Shown: positions 48,561 through 59,813 of the stretch, in pieces | How the letters are laid out: each line of letters starts with the position of its first letter | How positions within the stretch are numbered: the stretch's first letter is position 1 | NCBI GenBank assembly: GCA_951812925.1 | Contig: OX638372.1 | Location: 37,322,245-37,386,244 of the forward strand | Direction: 5' to 3' | DNA: 64,000 bases | From: Calliopum simillimum | Lineage: Eukaryota > Arthropoda > Insecta > Diptera > Lauxaniidae | The notes under the pieces: generated by a model | What the model saw: the letters and a program-made list of their open reading frames with translations, nothing else | Told to the model about the DNA's origin: nothing | Databases searched by the model: none | Program-made: the position numbers and the translations under genes

Positions 48561-49272
48561 CATTAAGGAATAATAAAACAGGTTTACAAAAAAAAAATGT
48601 CATGGTGTTTTGACCAGACTGTGTGTTTCCTAGGGACTTTGACGTTCTGAATCCGAATCTCGGGTCTTTTTTTTTTTTCAGAACGTCTGAGAAAAAATAA
48701 TTCAAGGGGATGGAGCTTAAAAAGTATCAAAAAAGTGGAAAAAGGTTTAATTTTAATGCATATTGTAGAAAAATAACGAATAAGACAATAAACGTCAGAG
48801 TCAAAATGTGTCAAATCGTATTAAAAAAAAATACATACGTATACACACAGAGCTGCAAAATAAGGATAAAGCACAAAAGAGGAAGGCAAAAAAGCAATGC
48901 AGTGAATACTTTGTTTTGTTTACGTTTCGCTTTACATCGTACCAGGGATGATAAATTAGATTTTCTATATCGTACCAAATACCCAAAAAATCAGGTATTA
49001 AATGTGTTCAAAAAGTAAAAAAAATTTATTTGTGATTGAATTTTGCACACTAAGCGATACGAGTACTAGTAGTAAATTAAAGTCCAAGAGTATTAAACAG
49101 TATCGGAAACTATCAAATGTATGCTTATTAGCAATAGCTGGTTTTTCTGAAATTTTCTTATACATATTTTAAATTTCTTTTATAGATAAATACGTGATAA
49201 TATTCTTACCACTTGTATTTACTTTCTAAAGTTTATTTTCCTTTAAATAAAATATATACAGTGCAGACTTAT
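48561..49272. other. AT-rich stretch
   Basis: An open frame at 48,710-49,018 shows no recognised domain. No gene supported. Confidence 0.35.
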
Positions 49273-49414
49273 CGTCGGCTGAGTATTATTTTGCCGTAAA
49301 CGGCTCTTCGTTGAAAAAGCAAAAGCAGATAACTTGTGCTCGTCTCTACACAAGTTATGTGCTTTTGCTTTTTCAACAATGTGTCGTTTACGGAAAAATA
49401 ATAATCAGCCGACG
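49273..49414. mobile_element. 142 bp palindromic MITE
   Basis: The left arm CGTCGGCTGAGTATTATTTT, then TTGAAAAAGCAAAAGCA, GATAACTTGTG, and the right arm (CACAAGTTAT, TGCTTTTGCTTTTTCAA, AATAATAATCAGCCGACG) are inverted copies. Its terminal CGACG is also the target duplication of the adjacent Transib-like MITE. Confidence 0.75.
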
Positions 49415-49689
49415 CACTATGGTATTTTTTAGACTAAAAAGCGCACACAAAAATAATTCACTACAAGGACCCTTTTTTTTAAAAAAAATCAAATGCAAAA
49501 TTAAAGGTTATACATTGAGCTATCTGAAAAGATGCCCGCTTTTTCTAGCATTTGATCCACAAATCAGGGACAGAGGTCGAAATCTCATAAATTTTGAAAA
49601 AAACGGTTTTTCTGTTTAAAAATGTTAGTCGCATTAAACGTAGGAGTGATATATGAATAAATTTTTTTAGTCCAAAAAAAACCATAGTG
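49415..49689. mobile_element. 275 bp Transib-like MITE, CACTATGG ends
   Basis: Left end CACTATGGTATTTTTTAGAC; reversed right end CACTATGGTTTTTTTTGGAC (18 of 20 identical). Flanks CGACG (49,410-49,414) and CGACA (49,690-49,694) match 4 of 5. CACWATGG-type ends with a 5 bp CG-rich duplication are the Transib signature. No coding capacity. Confidence 0.75.
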
Positions 49690-52154
49690 CGACATTATAT
49701 CAAAATAATATTTAAACAGCTTTAAAAAATATTGAAAATCAAACTTTGCAAATTTATGTCAAAAAAGTGAAAAAATGAGTTAAAAAAATACGAATTTTTT
49801 TTTTTTTTTTTTCAATATGTACTCAGATATATCTACGTTCTTTGCTGTGTTAACAATTGTTCCCGCTAATTGTTTGCACAGAAAAAAAAACTTCATGTGA
49901 ACATGAAATTTAGAAATGACATTGAACGATAACAGCGAAGCATAACAACGTTTAGATCGGACATACAACTTATGAGTGAAAAAATGAAAACTCTGACAAC
50001 ACGCGTATAGTTTTCAAATAAGCAACTAGAGGGCGCAACACAGACACATGCACACACACAGAATAGTGTGCTGCTGTTTATCTGCGAAATGCGTGTGCTC
50101 TATAAATGATGCACGTGACACGCACACATTTAAGCACCACGAAATTAATCAGTTGGATTTCTTTTATTTTTATAGCAACTTAAATTGTTCAATTGCCGGA
50201 AAATTACGAGTAGTTGCTGCTATGACTTTAATGCGCCAAATTGAAATATTGAATTTGCACTTTGTTATTTGCGATAGGGGATTTTTGTTTTATCTTTTTA
50301 AGATACATATGATTTATTTATTAAATCTTTGCAGTTTTTTTTGCGCTTATCTATATAACGTCTCAATGGTGGCTATTTGCTTAGTTTGCGGTGGTTATGA
50401 CGTTCACGAATATTTAAGTTGGAACATTCTTCAATGAATTGTTATCAGCTTTTTTTTTTTTGATATTTCATTTTTTGTTAAATCTATATGAACGTTTGGA
50501 ATTTGGAATGTTTAAGCGCAGCTAAAACAAAAAAGTTTACATTCAACAGTTTTGTTTATAGAACTTGTTAGCAGTTGCTTTTATCTACATATATACTTAT
50601 GTATATGAAAATCAAATGTATATAAACGTACATTATTTTTATTACTTTGAGCTGTTGCAAATTTTTTGCATTATTTTATCAAGAATTCTTTTGAACCTGT
50701 CAAAGTTTGAACCTCAAACAAAAACTTAAACTTTAAAGTTTTTGTTTGAAGAAAAGTCGATTTTTTAGGTCAAAATAAAAATCGGAAATTCACTAAATAA
50801 ATACATAAGCAAAAATAGAAAAAAAAAATAATTCAAAAATTTTTTCTTATCCGAAATACATAAATTTAGAAGATATGAAGGTATAAACGTAGAAACTCTA
50901 TGAATAAATAACGGTGTAATGACCAATTAAGCGAAGCTACCAAAATTAAAATTTTTCTCAATTTCAATTTCTAATTGTTTGCATGCATGTATGTGAATGA
51001 AGGCTTGAACGGGTTAAGATGAAAATGATATCCATCCAGGATTAACCGTTAGGATTAGGAGAACATTTTGGAAATTCAAAAACCAGGGCTACCGATGTAA
51101 ATATTCTGAGATATTTGCAAACTAACATTTATTTTCGCCATTAAAGGGTTAAAATATTATTTTATATTCTTGAAATATGTACCGTTAGCATCGTTGAAGG
51201 AGATAAGTTTGAAAAATATTCTTGTGATTCGAACGATTCATTTTTAATTGGTTTTCGCTCATGCAGTGTTGCCGTATTCGGAAACAAAAATATTTTTTAA
51301 GGTCTGCCTTAACTTCAACTGTTCTGTAACGAGAACGTCTAGTCCGATTCTTTAAGTGAAGAATTTGTTAGAAAGACAGATAAATTACCTTTCTAACAGT
51401 GGGCAGTGTGTTCATTGTATGTGGAAACAGGGGAAAAAATAACCCTCGTTATGTGATTCAATACTTTTATCTGAAAGGTCGCAGCTCAACCCATATCAAA
51501 TCAACAAAATATTGAGGGAAACCTGACGATATTATTCAAATTTAACCAAGGGAAAAATCTATAACAGTTTGAAGTTGAGGTGTTTGGCATAGCATATTGT
51601 CGGAAAATTTAGATAGGTATCGGGTTTGCTCACAATGAAACATAAATAGCTTCGTGAAGATGTAAAAGTCGTGTGTTCGGCGTTACATCTTATGCATCCT
51701 ATTCTTCATATTATTGTCTTTTTCAAACATGAAAAAATGTCTGAGTGGTTAAAATGTAATTGACTATTCGGGCTAAAAGTGAGCTATGTTGAGAAAAAAA
51801 AATATTTTTCTGCGGAAAAGAGCCAGATGGACACCGGTTACGAAGCGGACGGATAACAATAGCGTAACAAATGCCAGCATAAATTTCGTAGCACAGACAG
51901 AACGACCGAGACTCTAAAGAATTAGGACAAGACGATGACTTTAAAATACGAACGGACAGAAAGTTGATGAAGAGCAGTTGAAAAAGACAGTTGTTGCAAG
52001 TAAAGTGAAAAAGGCAGTAAATGAATAGAAATAATCATTAAAAGAAAAGAAGACAAAATCTAAAGAACAATAAAAGAAATTATAATACATACTGTAAAAA
52101 AAAATTAATAAAATCAAAAAAAAAAAAAAACTGTTAAAAAAAGTCTACATTTAT
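49690..52154. other. Stretch without a supported gene
   Basis: A 129-codon open frame at 50,048-50,437 has no recognisable domain and begins in CA-repeat DNA; I do not call it. A perfect short hairpin, AAACAAAAACTT/AAGTTTTTGTTT, lies at 50,716-50,749. 51,000-52,100 is somewhat less AT-rich but unassigned. Confidence 0.4.
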
Positions 52155-52515
52155 TCAGACCTGTTCCGTAATCCGAGTGGTTTCAATTACTTTTCACTTC
52201 GGAGGCTTTTTGATGGAAATGGTGCGCCACACAATAAAAAGTGTAGGAATCTTTTTTGTGCAGAATTACAGGTTCTTTAAATAATATTTATTTGTATTTA
52301 AGAAAATGTAACTGTTTCGGAAATATTTGATAAAGTCGAATTTTTCCACTTTTTGCGGTTTTTTAATAATATTTCCTAAACGGTTATTTTTTCGTTAATG
52401 CCATTCAATGCTATTTGCAGAACCTGTAATTCCCAACAAAAAAGTTACGCATACTTTTTGTCACCATTTTCATGAAAAAGCTTCCTAAATGAAAATTAAT
52501 TGAAACCACATTTAT
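52155..52515. mobile_element. Foldback MITE, family shared with 59,814, copy 1
   Basis: The arms TTTCAATTACTTTTCACTTC, GGAGGCTTTTTGATGGAAAT and mirrored GAAGGTT... partners surround a core TTTTTGCGGTTTTTTAA, CTAAACGGTTATTTT also present in the copy at 59,814-60,170. More diverged than that copy. No coding content. Confidence 0.75.
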
Positions 52516-53020
52516 TATAAGTATCTTAACTCTAAGCTACAAATCAAAAAAAACTATTGGTATGAAGTTGAAACACCTTTACTTTAATGACTGAAGGTGA
52601 GGAAGATTATGTCCACGCGATGCCTTTGACAACAATAAATTACACTATTTTTTATAAGGGTGATATAACTTTGAATATAACTCAAATATAGACTTTTCCA
52701 AGAATCTTGTGGAGAAGGAAAAAAAAGCTCAGATTTTCAAATAGGAGTTGCCAAAATTCCATAACAAAATCCGAGGAAGAAAAACCTTTCAACTATGTTA
52801 TAAATCAAACAAACCAAACCGTAATGGAACAACCTAATTGTTTACCGTACTTCGGATGTTTTCCATTTAAGTCCCAATATTTTATTCTCCAGTTTTTTTC
52901 AATGATTTTCTGTTCTGTTCACTGAGCAGAGTATGTTCGGGATTATCGTTGGAGAAAATCATCATCGAAAAATATGAAAAAAGAACAATGAAGAGCTAAA
53001 TGAGAAAAACATCAGAAGTC
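52516..53020. other. Unassigned stretch
   Basis: May hold the decayed upstream part of the Tc1 relic that follows. An open frame at 52,707-52,925 has no recognisable domain. Confidence 0.3.
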
Positions 53021-53110
53021 CGGTAAGCAAAGCAGTGGTACCATCATGGTTTGGGGACGTTGTGTGAGAATAGACGTTATTCAATCGGACGCAAATTTGG
53101 TCAAAATTAA
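53021..53110 (+). pseudogene. Possible Tc1-like transposase fragment (TIMVWG)
   Basis: The frame GKQSSGTIMVWGRCVR matches the Tc1-type GGGSVMVWG block that lies between the first and second catalytic residues. Only this block is clear; the surroundings are too decayed to extend it. Confidence 0.35.
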
Positions 53111-53230
53111 CAAATAAACAGAATAAGAATTTTGCTCGAAAAGACCAAAAAGTACAATTAAAGACACTTAAAGTTAAGCTTAAATTTTTGCGAAAAAAAA
53201 TACCTATATTTTTACCTTTCCGAACCAACA

Positions 53231-53396
53231 GGACGCGAGTCTCCCATTTTATCTCAGCACCCTATAGGAAAATAAGCCGATGAATCGAAAATTCCTTGAC
53301 ATTTCTAAAGACCTGACACGAGTCTTCCATTTTATCTCAGCACCCTGTAGGAAAATAACCGATGAATCGAAAATTCCTTGACATTTCTAAAGACCT
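53231..53396. repeat. Tandem duplication, ~84 bp x 2
   Basis: ACGCGAGTCTCCCATTTTAT / ACACGAGTCTTCCATTTTAT starts the two copies, both running through CTCAGCACCCT(A/G)TAGGAAAA and CCTTGACATTTCTAAAGACC. Few differences, so relatively recent. Confidence 0.85.
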
Positions 53397-54005
53397 GAAA
53401 GTTTGTTACACTTGCTACTTCGACGCTTCATATCGTTTATGTAACAGTATTCGAGATAAAATCTACTGAAAATTAGTTTAAAAAACCACAATTTTTTGGA
53501 TTTGGGATCACCCTGTGAGGTCCTGAAAATATAAAGCTAAATTTTTCTTACACAATTGAATATGTATATCTATTCTCTATCGACAAAGACCTGTCTAGCT
53601 CCAATCACAAAGAAAATATGGGTCTGACATTGAAAAATTCAAATGGCACATATATGTCCTATTGGTCCTGAAAGGGTTTAGTTAACTCAATGTGAAAGTG
53701 TTGATATAATTTTGGAACGGACTTTTTTGATTTTGTTATTATGTAATAAAAAATAAGAGCGTTAAGATTTTGTTTTTTTTATGATAATTTTACAAAGGAT
53801 AAATTAATGTTTTTGTTACATTAACAAAAAATTCTTTTCTATTTTTTTTATTATTTCTAAAAGTAAAAAATTTTTTAGGTGTTGACTCAATTTTGGCGCT
53901 TATACGTATAGTATATTAAAACAAGCTTTATAACATTTACGAGATATATTTTAAAAATCGAGCAACTCTCCATAACTCGTTTCTGTAATAAGTATTTACC
54001 CCACT
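53397..54005. other. AT-rich stretch
   Basis: No gene or repeat boundary recognised. Confidence 0.35.
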
Positions 54006-54239
54006 CGTTCAAAATGACAATGTGCACCATTACAAAACGAAGCATAAGTAATGTCATAATATTAATTGGCTGACATTTCGTTAGAGATGAATAAAATTGA
54101 TTTCTGTTTTCACGAAAAATTTACTTGATGATTGTTGAGATAAAGTTGATATCGACAAAATAAACGATCATTATGACACATAGCTTATATGACATTACTT
54201 TTGCCTCGTTTTAGAGTTGCACCATTGTCATTTTGAACG
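54006..54239. mobile_element. Palindromic element sharing the GTAATGTCATA core
   Basis: Left arm CGTTCAAAATGACAATGTGC, right arm reversed CGTTCAAAATGACAATGGTG, with ACGA(A/G)GC and AAGTAATGTCATA inside. The left interior, AATTGGCTGACATTTCGTTA then GAGATGAATAAAATTG, matches 36,978-37,010 of the 0.7 kb TIR family although the outer ends are unrelated. Confidence 0.75.
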
Positions 54240-55679
54240 GCTCATATAGTGCAAAAAACTATACTGTGGGTAAGATCGTAAAAAAATTTAGATTTTTAAC
54301 AAACTTATAGGGGTGAAAACATGGAATTAGCTAAAGTAATGATGTGATCATGTATTTATAAACTAAATTTGAAGACAAATAATGGAGTTGCATTATAGTT
54401 TTGCGAAAAAAGAGAAGCTGAACTTTGATAAAAATACAGACTTTAATAAAATCTTATTAAGGCGAATATTAAGTATTTGATAATAGCGCATGATTCTAAA
54501 TTGCAAAATTGATTTAACTACGAACCATGTTCATATATTTGAGAGCTTAAAAAAAGGATTTTTTTTTTTTTAGTGTAGCACATGTGTTGTATACTGTAAA
54601 AAAACAACATTCAAAACAGAGCATTGCTCCCAAACAATATGTATTTATAAATTGTAATTTCATGGTTAAAAAAGAAACACAAAAAAATGTTTTTAAGTAA
54701 AAATACAGATCAATTATTATTTAAATTCTAAAATAATTTGAAATGAATAACTTAAAAATTTAAACAAAAATTAAAAAATTTTAATTAAAATTTGTTCATT
54801 AAAAATTCAACATAAATTCTAAAATCATACGAAATGTAATGAAACTTAAAAAATGTAATTTAAAAAATAATTATACATAAATTTGCAATGCCATGCAAAA
54901 CTTACCAAGTTATTTGTAAAGCTCTTCTTGCACCAAAAAATCAATTAAGGACAAGTAAAAATCCGGAAAAAACTGCAAGGTTGTCGCTGTTACTGTTGCC
55001 CGCTCTTGTTGTATATCTCAAACGTTGTTGCTGTTGCAAAAACTTGGTTTCGATTTTTTATTTTTTTTTTTTTTGGATTTTATGACTTTTGCGAAGGATT
55101 TTTAAATTTTTTATTCCAAAAAAATGGAAATTTTTACGTTTGGTTTTTTGTATTTTGTTTTGACGTTTTATTTTGTATTCAGCTCAGACATGAACTGAAC
55201 TCTTTTTTATTTTGTAATAAAATTTTTATTGGAATATTTTATTTTTGTGTTGTTGTATTTTTTGTAAAATTTGTTTTCTTTCTTTAGCTGTGATGTCTTT
55301 TCTTTTGAAACAAACTTGGGGCGAATAGTTTACATTTCCGTTACGTATTTTATTTTTATTTTTTTATATATAAATGAGAAGACGCTGGAAATTTAAAAAA
55401 TAAAATTTAAAATTTAAAACAAATTTTTTTTTTATTTTATTATAATTAAAATAAAATTTTTGCATAAATATATTGCACAACTTTTGCATAAAATTATTAA
55501 ATTTATTGTATATTAATTGTCGCACATACTCATATGTATGTACATATGTATATTAAATGTTTGTACGTTTATATTCCCGTTAATTTGTCTTATAATTTTC
55601 AAACTTATGCAATTTGAGTTACTTCTTTTTTCTTTGTTTCAATTAAATCAATTTTTTTTTTCTTCGAAAAAATCACACC
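54240..55679. other. AT-rich stretch
   Basis: Low-complexity AT with T-rich open frames (54,888-55,287) that are composition artefacts. No gene. Confidence 0.4.
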
Positions 55680-56074
55680 CGCAAACGTAGAGACTGTATG
55701 GAGAGAGAGAAAAAAAAGCACGACCAACTCGAAAACCCGCCAGATCGGTATTAAAAGTTGAGACTAACTTTAACTAACCAGCTAGAGTCCATATAATTCG
55801 CACAGCACAATTTAGAAGATTTTTTTTAGCTGTGTGTGTGCGAGTGTGTTATTTTAGCCAAGTTAATTGTGACAACAGCACAGCAGCAGTGCCAACAACG
55901 ACTTTTGAAGCAACAGCAACAACAACACAAAGAAGCTGTAGCTGACTGTCTGCTGGAGCAAAACCCTGTCAAGAGTTGGCGCTGCAGCGTCGTTAACAAG
56001 CAAAGTATCATGTTCGAGTTGCATGCTTGCTGTTGTTGTTGGCATTGCTGCTGCTGCTGCGTTGATTGTATGAT
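55680..56074 (+). promoter_or_regulatory. Leader-like GC-rich region: GAGA run, CAG/CAA repeats, splice donor
   Basis: This stretch is clearly less AT-rich than its surroundings. It contains GGAGAGAGAGAAA (55,700), a TATA-like TATTAAAAG (55,750), GT repeats, CAGCAGCAG and CAACAGCAACAAC runs, GTTGTTGTTGG and GCTGCTGCTGCTGCTGC, and ends at a consensus donor ATGATG|GTAAGT (56,075). Such composition is typical of fly 5' leader exons of regulatory genes. If this is right, the gene runs to the right and its coding exons lie outside the window. A minus-strand reading is possible. Cys- or Gln-rich open frames here are repeat artefacts and I do not call them proteins. Confidence 0.4.
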
Positions 56075-57272
56075 GGTAAGTTGGTTCGGAGTTAACAAGT
56101 TCGAACGCCAGCCACCGCGATCCTGTGTTGTGTTTACTTTTGTAAGCTCGCGCGCGCGTTAATGGAGCTCTTTGGGATTTTTCCGATCTACAACTTCGCG
56201 CGTTGAGAGAAGAAGCTTTTTTTTGTTTTCGTGCAGTTGTTTTTGTTACGCTCGTGAAATTTAGTGTTCGGAATTTTGAAAGATGGCGATAATGATGTTT
56301 GATATTTTGATTATAATGATCATGCGGAACATGCTGATGATGTTGCTTAAGAAGATGATGATGATGATGGTCATAAAGATCACAATATGCATGTGATGAG
56401 TTTGATGATGATTTTTGAGCTGTCCAATCAACAGAAAGTTTTATATGCCATAGCTTTCTCTCACTCTCACAAATGCAATCGTGCGCTTTTTCTCGCTTTT
56501 TTCCAACACATGACTACATTTTGTGCGGTGTATAGCGGTTTTTTCCACAAAAATTTCAAATTTAAATAATGCTGCGCATTAAACATAACATTTTTTTTTT
56601 TCTTTTTTTATCAAAGTTTTATCTCCCATAAATAGTTGGGTATTGTTTTTTAAAAGCTTAAATTAATTAAATTAAAATATTTTAGTAAAAACTAATAGAT
56701 TACTTCTAGAAAAGTTTTTGTAATTAAATTTTCTATTTTCTTTGCTGCTTTTCACTCTCAGTTGCGTTCGTGTGATGCTGCTCTTACAAAACTTTCCCGT
56801 CTTCTGAGCTTCTCAATTGGCCAACTTTACTATTTATGTCGCCAATTTTTGTTGTTTTTATATATTTAAAAACAAATAAAACTTGTTATTCGTTTTTCGT
56901 CTCTGGATTGGTTGATGTAAATTTCGTACAGCAGTGGCTAAAATTTGAAGCGCCTCTTTGCGCTCTTCGTTTCGCTCGCTTCGTTTCGTTCGTTTTTTTT
57001 TTTTGGGAAGATGGATGGGTGGGTACGGTCATATTTGCGCAATGGTTTTTAATTTTTTACATGATCGTTTGTTAAAATTGATTCTTTCTTTGCTGTGATC
57101 GTTAAAAAAAAACTTTTTTTTTTTTTTTACATGCCTAAAGCATATTACGTTCGTTTTTACCGCTACGTACTTGAACATACAGGCTGAGCCTAAAAACCAT
57201 AATTTCCTTTGTGTCTAAAGCGAGACATCTTCACATAGCACCTAAAAAATATTATATAATTTAGTCCTTTTG
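56075..57272. other. Possible intron start; GATGATG-rich patch
   Basis: 56,280-56,420 has GATGATGATGATGATGG-type repeats and 56,148-56,160 GCGCGCGCG. Otherwise AT-rich with no gene. Confidence 0.35.
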
Positions 57273-57593
57273 ATCCTGAGTAAACAAAACAATTTTTAAA
57301 CTACGGCCGTACAAGGGCAAAACTTCATTATTTTGTTTGGGCTGTAAAAGGGCCGAACATTTTGTTTTTGCAGGACATTTTGGTTGTACACGATTGCTTC
57401 ATATGGGCTGAACATCGGCCGTTCAGTTGAATTTTTCTATTGATATATATTTTATATGATTTTAAGTTGTGCGACTCAGAACATTGATTGTCGGGTTTTG
57501 AAACACAATGATGGCGGAAAAATATTTTTTTTTTTTTAACATTTAACATATAACAGGCGTATTGGTGGTTTTTTAAAAATTGAAATAGCATAT

Positions 57594-57732
57594 TGAGGGG
57601 ATTCCTGAAATCATGTAAAAGCCTCGAATACCTCGGAAACTCGTAAAACTGTCAAATTTCGTATTGATTTCGACAACATTTACGAAATTACGAAGTTTTC
57701 CAGGCTTTTACACGTTTTCAGGAATCCCCTCA
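57594..57732. mobile_element. 139 bp palindromic MITE (TGAGGGGATTCC ends)
   Basis: TGAGGGGATTCCTGAAA on the left and its mirror TTTCAGGAATCCCCTCA on the right, followed inward by GTAAAAGCCT and its mirror. Sits inside the outer foldback. Target duplication not clear. Confidence 0.75.
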
Positions 57733-57762
57733 TTATTTTTTTAATTTAAAAAATATTTTTTT

Positions 57763-57821
57763 GCCGTCCTTGGGATTCGATCCCCGACTATCAATGTTCT
57801 GAGTAGCACAACTTAACGACG
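57763..57821 (-). ncRNA. tRNA-like 3' half in the foldback arm
   Basis: Minus strand: AGTTGTGCTACTCAGAACAT, then GATAGTCGGGGATCGAATCC (B-box GGGATCGAATCCC, 57,784-57,772). A mirrored, more decayed copy is on the plus strand at 57,463-57,525. The T-arm can pair (GGGGATCGAATCCCC-type). The Transib-like element cut it at its CGACG. Confidence 0.45.
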
Positions 57822-59177
57822 CACAGTGGTCTATTAAAGAGCGCTAGCCGGTCATAACTCCGAAAATTTTTGTATTAAAAGTAATATTTTTTTTGGACAA
57901 ATCAAATATCTAGATAACATATTTCAAGTACCAGAATACCAAGAAATAATGCCATTTTTGAGTTTTCGCGTCTTAAGCTTGATGAATTCAGAAAATGGTA
58001 ATTTTTTCCCAAAATCTCTTAAAATATGTGAAAGTTTAAATTAATGTATCTTTAAAACTGAGTGGTCTTACCTCATGAAACTTATGGTGAGCATAATATA
58101 ATCTATTTTCTGAAAATTTGCGTACTTAGCTGTTACTTTTTTTCAATAAAAAAGGATATCCGGATCATCACAAAAAATCTCTAATTTCATTCCCCAAATT
58201 TACGAATTTTGCACTCTGTGGACTATAACTAATATGTTTTATGGAGTTGCAACGACTAGATCACTTAAGTGTGTATGAGGTTCTCTGAAGGTTCTCCGCA
58301 TTTATCTGACTTCCCCATCACATCCCTTCTTGGACTACGATGAGTTTTTCTTTAGCGACTTTTCTGTATTCTTGCAACGAGCCAGTTTCGTAAAACTAAT
58401 AACAACCAAAGTATTTGAGGTAAAACAGTAAAATTCGATTTCTGATATAGCATTAGTAGCATCTATTTATTTGTTGAAAATGGGCGTGTTCGGGTCAAGG
58501 ATACGCCCACCTCCCATACAACCAAAAATTTTAAGTCGCTATAACTTCGTAAATATTTGATAATAATTAATATCTGAGTTAGTATAGAAAGCATTAAGTC
58601 ACTTTGAAAATGGGCGTGATTTGTCCGCCATTTTGGGTCCGCCATTTTGTTTACAAAAAAGATGATACCGAATTCGAAATCAGCGACCTCAAAAACCCCC
58701 TTAGCCAGAATTTTGTTGTGATATAATCAGTTTTTTAGAAAATTTTCCGCCATTTTGTTTACAAAAAAGATGATATCGAATTCGAAATCAGCGACCTCAA
58801 AAACCCCCTTTTTTGAAAATTGTCTACCATTTTGGATCCGCAATTTTGTTTACAAAAAAGATAATACCGAATTCAAAATCAGCGACCCCAAATCCCCTTT
58901 AGCCACAATTTTGTCGTTATATGTTTGTTTACAAAAAAGATGATACCGAATCCGAAAGCAACGACCTCAAAAACCCCCTTAGCCAGAATTTTGTCGTGAT
59001 ATAATCAATTTTTAAAGAAAATTGTCCGCTATTTTGGATCCGCTATTTTGATTTTTAAAAAATAGTTTTCAGATTTAAAGTCAGCGACCCCCAAAACATA
59101 AAAGCTGATATTTTTTTTTATAAAAAATAACCAGAAAAGAGTTATGACCAGCTAGAATAGTATTCTAGACCACTGTG
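57822..59177. mobile_element. 1,356 bp Transib-like non-autonomous element, CACAGTGG ends
   Basis: Left end CACAGTGGTCTATTAAAGAG; reversed right end CACAGTGGTCTAGAATACTA, with GGTCATAACTC following on both sides. Exact 5 bp duplication CGACG at 57,817-57,821 and 59,178-59,182. The first seven bases equal the consensus heptamer of V(D)J recombination signals, which is expected for Transib, the family related to RAG1. The interior has a GTTCGGGTCAAGG/ACGCCCACCTCCCATACA block and a minisatellite but no transposase frame, so it is a deletion derivative or MITE. Confidence 0.85.
58620..59060. repeat. Minisatellite inside the Transib-like element
   Basis: TTGTTTACAAAAAAGATGAT begins units at 58,648, 58,755, 58,846 and 58,925 (spacing 107, 91, 79), each followed by ACCGAATTCGAAATCAGCGA and CCCC(C/T)TTAGCCA. 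Tandem, with indels between copies. Confidence 0.8.
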
Positions 59178-59813
59178 CGACGTCTGCCAAATTTGAATTG
59201 TTTTCTGTTCGTTCAAAATCATATCAAATAAATTTCGATAGAAAAACAAATTGCACGGCTGATGTTCAGCCCAATTCAATAGTAAAATTCAATTGTAAGG
59301 CCCATGTTCAGCCCATTTGTTTTATATACAAATTTTTCTTTGTACAGCCCTTGTAAGGCCGCATGCACAGCCTTTTGGGCTCTTTTAGTTCTGTACAGAC
59401 CACGTACGGCCTTAAAAAAGCCAACAGGCCCACGTTCAGCCCATGTTCAGCCCTTTGTTATTTTTACTCGGGATGGAATTGAGCTACCATTCTTTCAATG
59501 AACAATAACTCGGAAGTTAAGTTAAAGTTTAAAGACATAGTTTGATGAGCAAGATTATGGCTATCCGATACATTTCAAAAATGAATTACACTGTTTCCAG
59601 GGGTTATATGGGAATTCTGAACTCAGATTCAATTTAAAAAAATGGGTTTTATTCGTAGGAGTACGTAGGTGCTGTCATAAAGGCTAATTTTTTTATTTTT
59701 ATTTTTTTTGTGGCTGTAAAATTCAATGAGTTGCAATATATTACTTTTGCAAATTTTACTTAACATATCGAGCCTTAACCGCAGCAGTAGCGTATGTGGC
59801 AAAAAGCAAATAA

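Larger units (their letters stand above)
57273..59474. mobile_element. Outer foldback with GGGCTGAACAT boxes, carrying two inserted elements
   Basis: Ends ATCCTGAGTAAA on the left and ATCCCGAGTAAA reversed on the right. Subterminal arms are full of GGGCTGAACAT / ATGTTCAGCCC and GGCCGTAC words. Inner arms (57,460-57,530 and 57,760-57,821 continuing at 59,183) mirror each other and include a tRNA-like module. Subtracting the insertions at 57,594-57,732 and 57,822-59,177 leaves an element of about 0.7 kb. No coding capacity. Confidence 0.7.

Noticed and set aside
50048..50437. 129-codon open frame
   Set aside because: Begins in CA-repeat DNA, ends without any recognisable domain, and this length is expected by chance in the less AT-rich patch. 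No splice or promoter support.
54888..55287. T-rich open frames giving Phe-rich proteins
   Set aside because: Composition artefact of poly-T DNA.
55826..56162. Cys-rich or Gln-rich proteins on both strands
   Set aside because: They arise from CAG/CTG and CAA/TTG repeats read in different frames; overlapping frames on both strands point to repeat artefact rather than protein.
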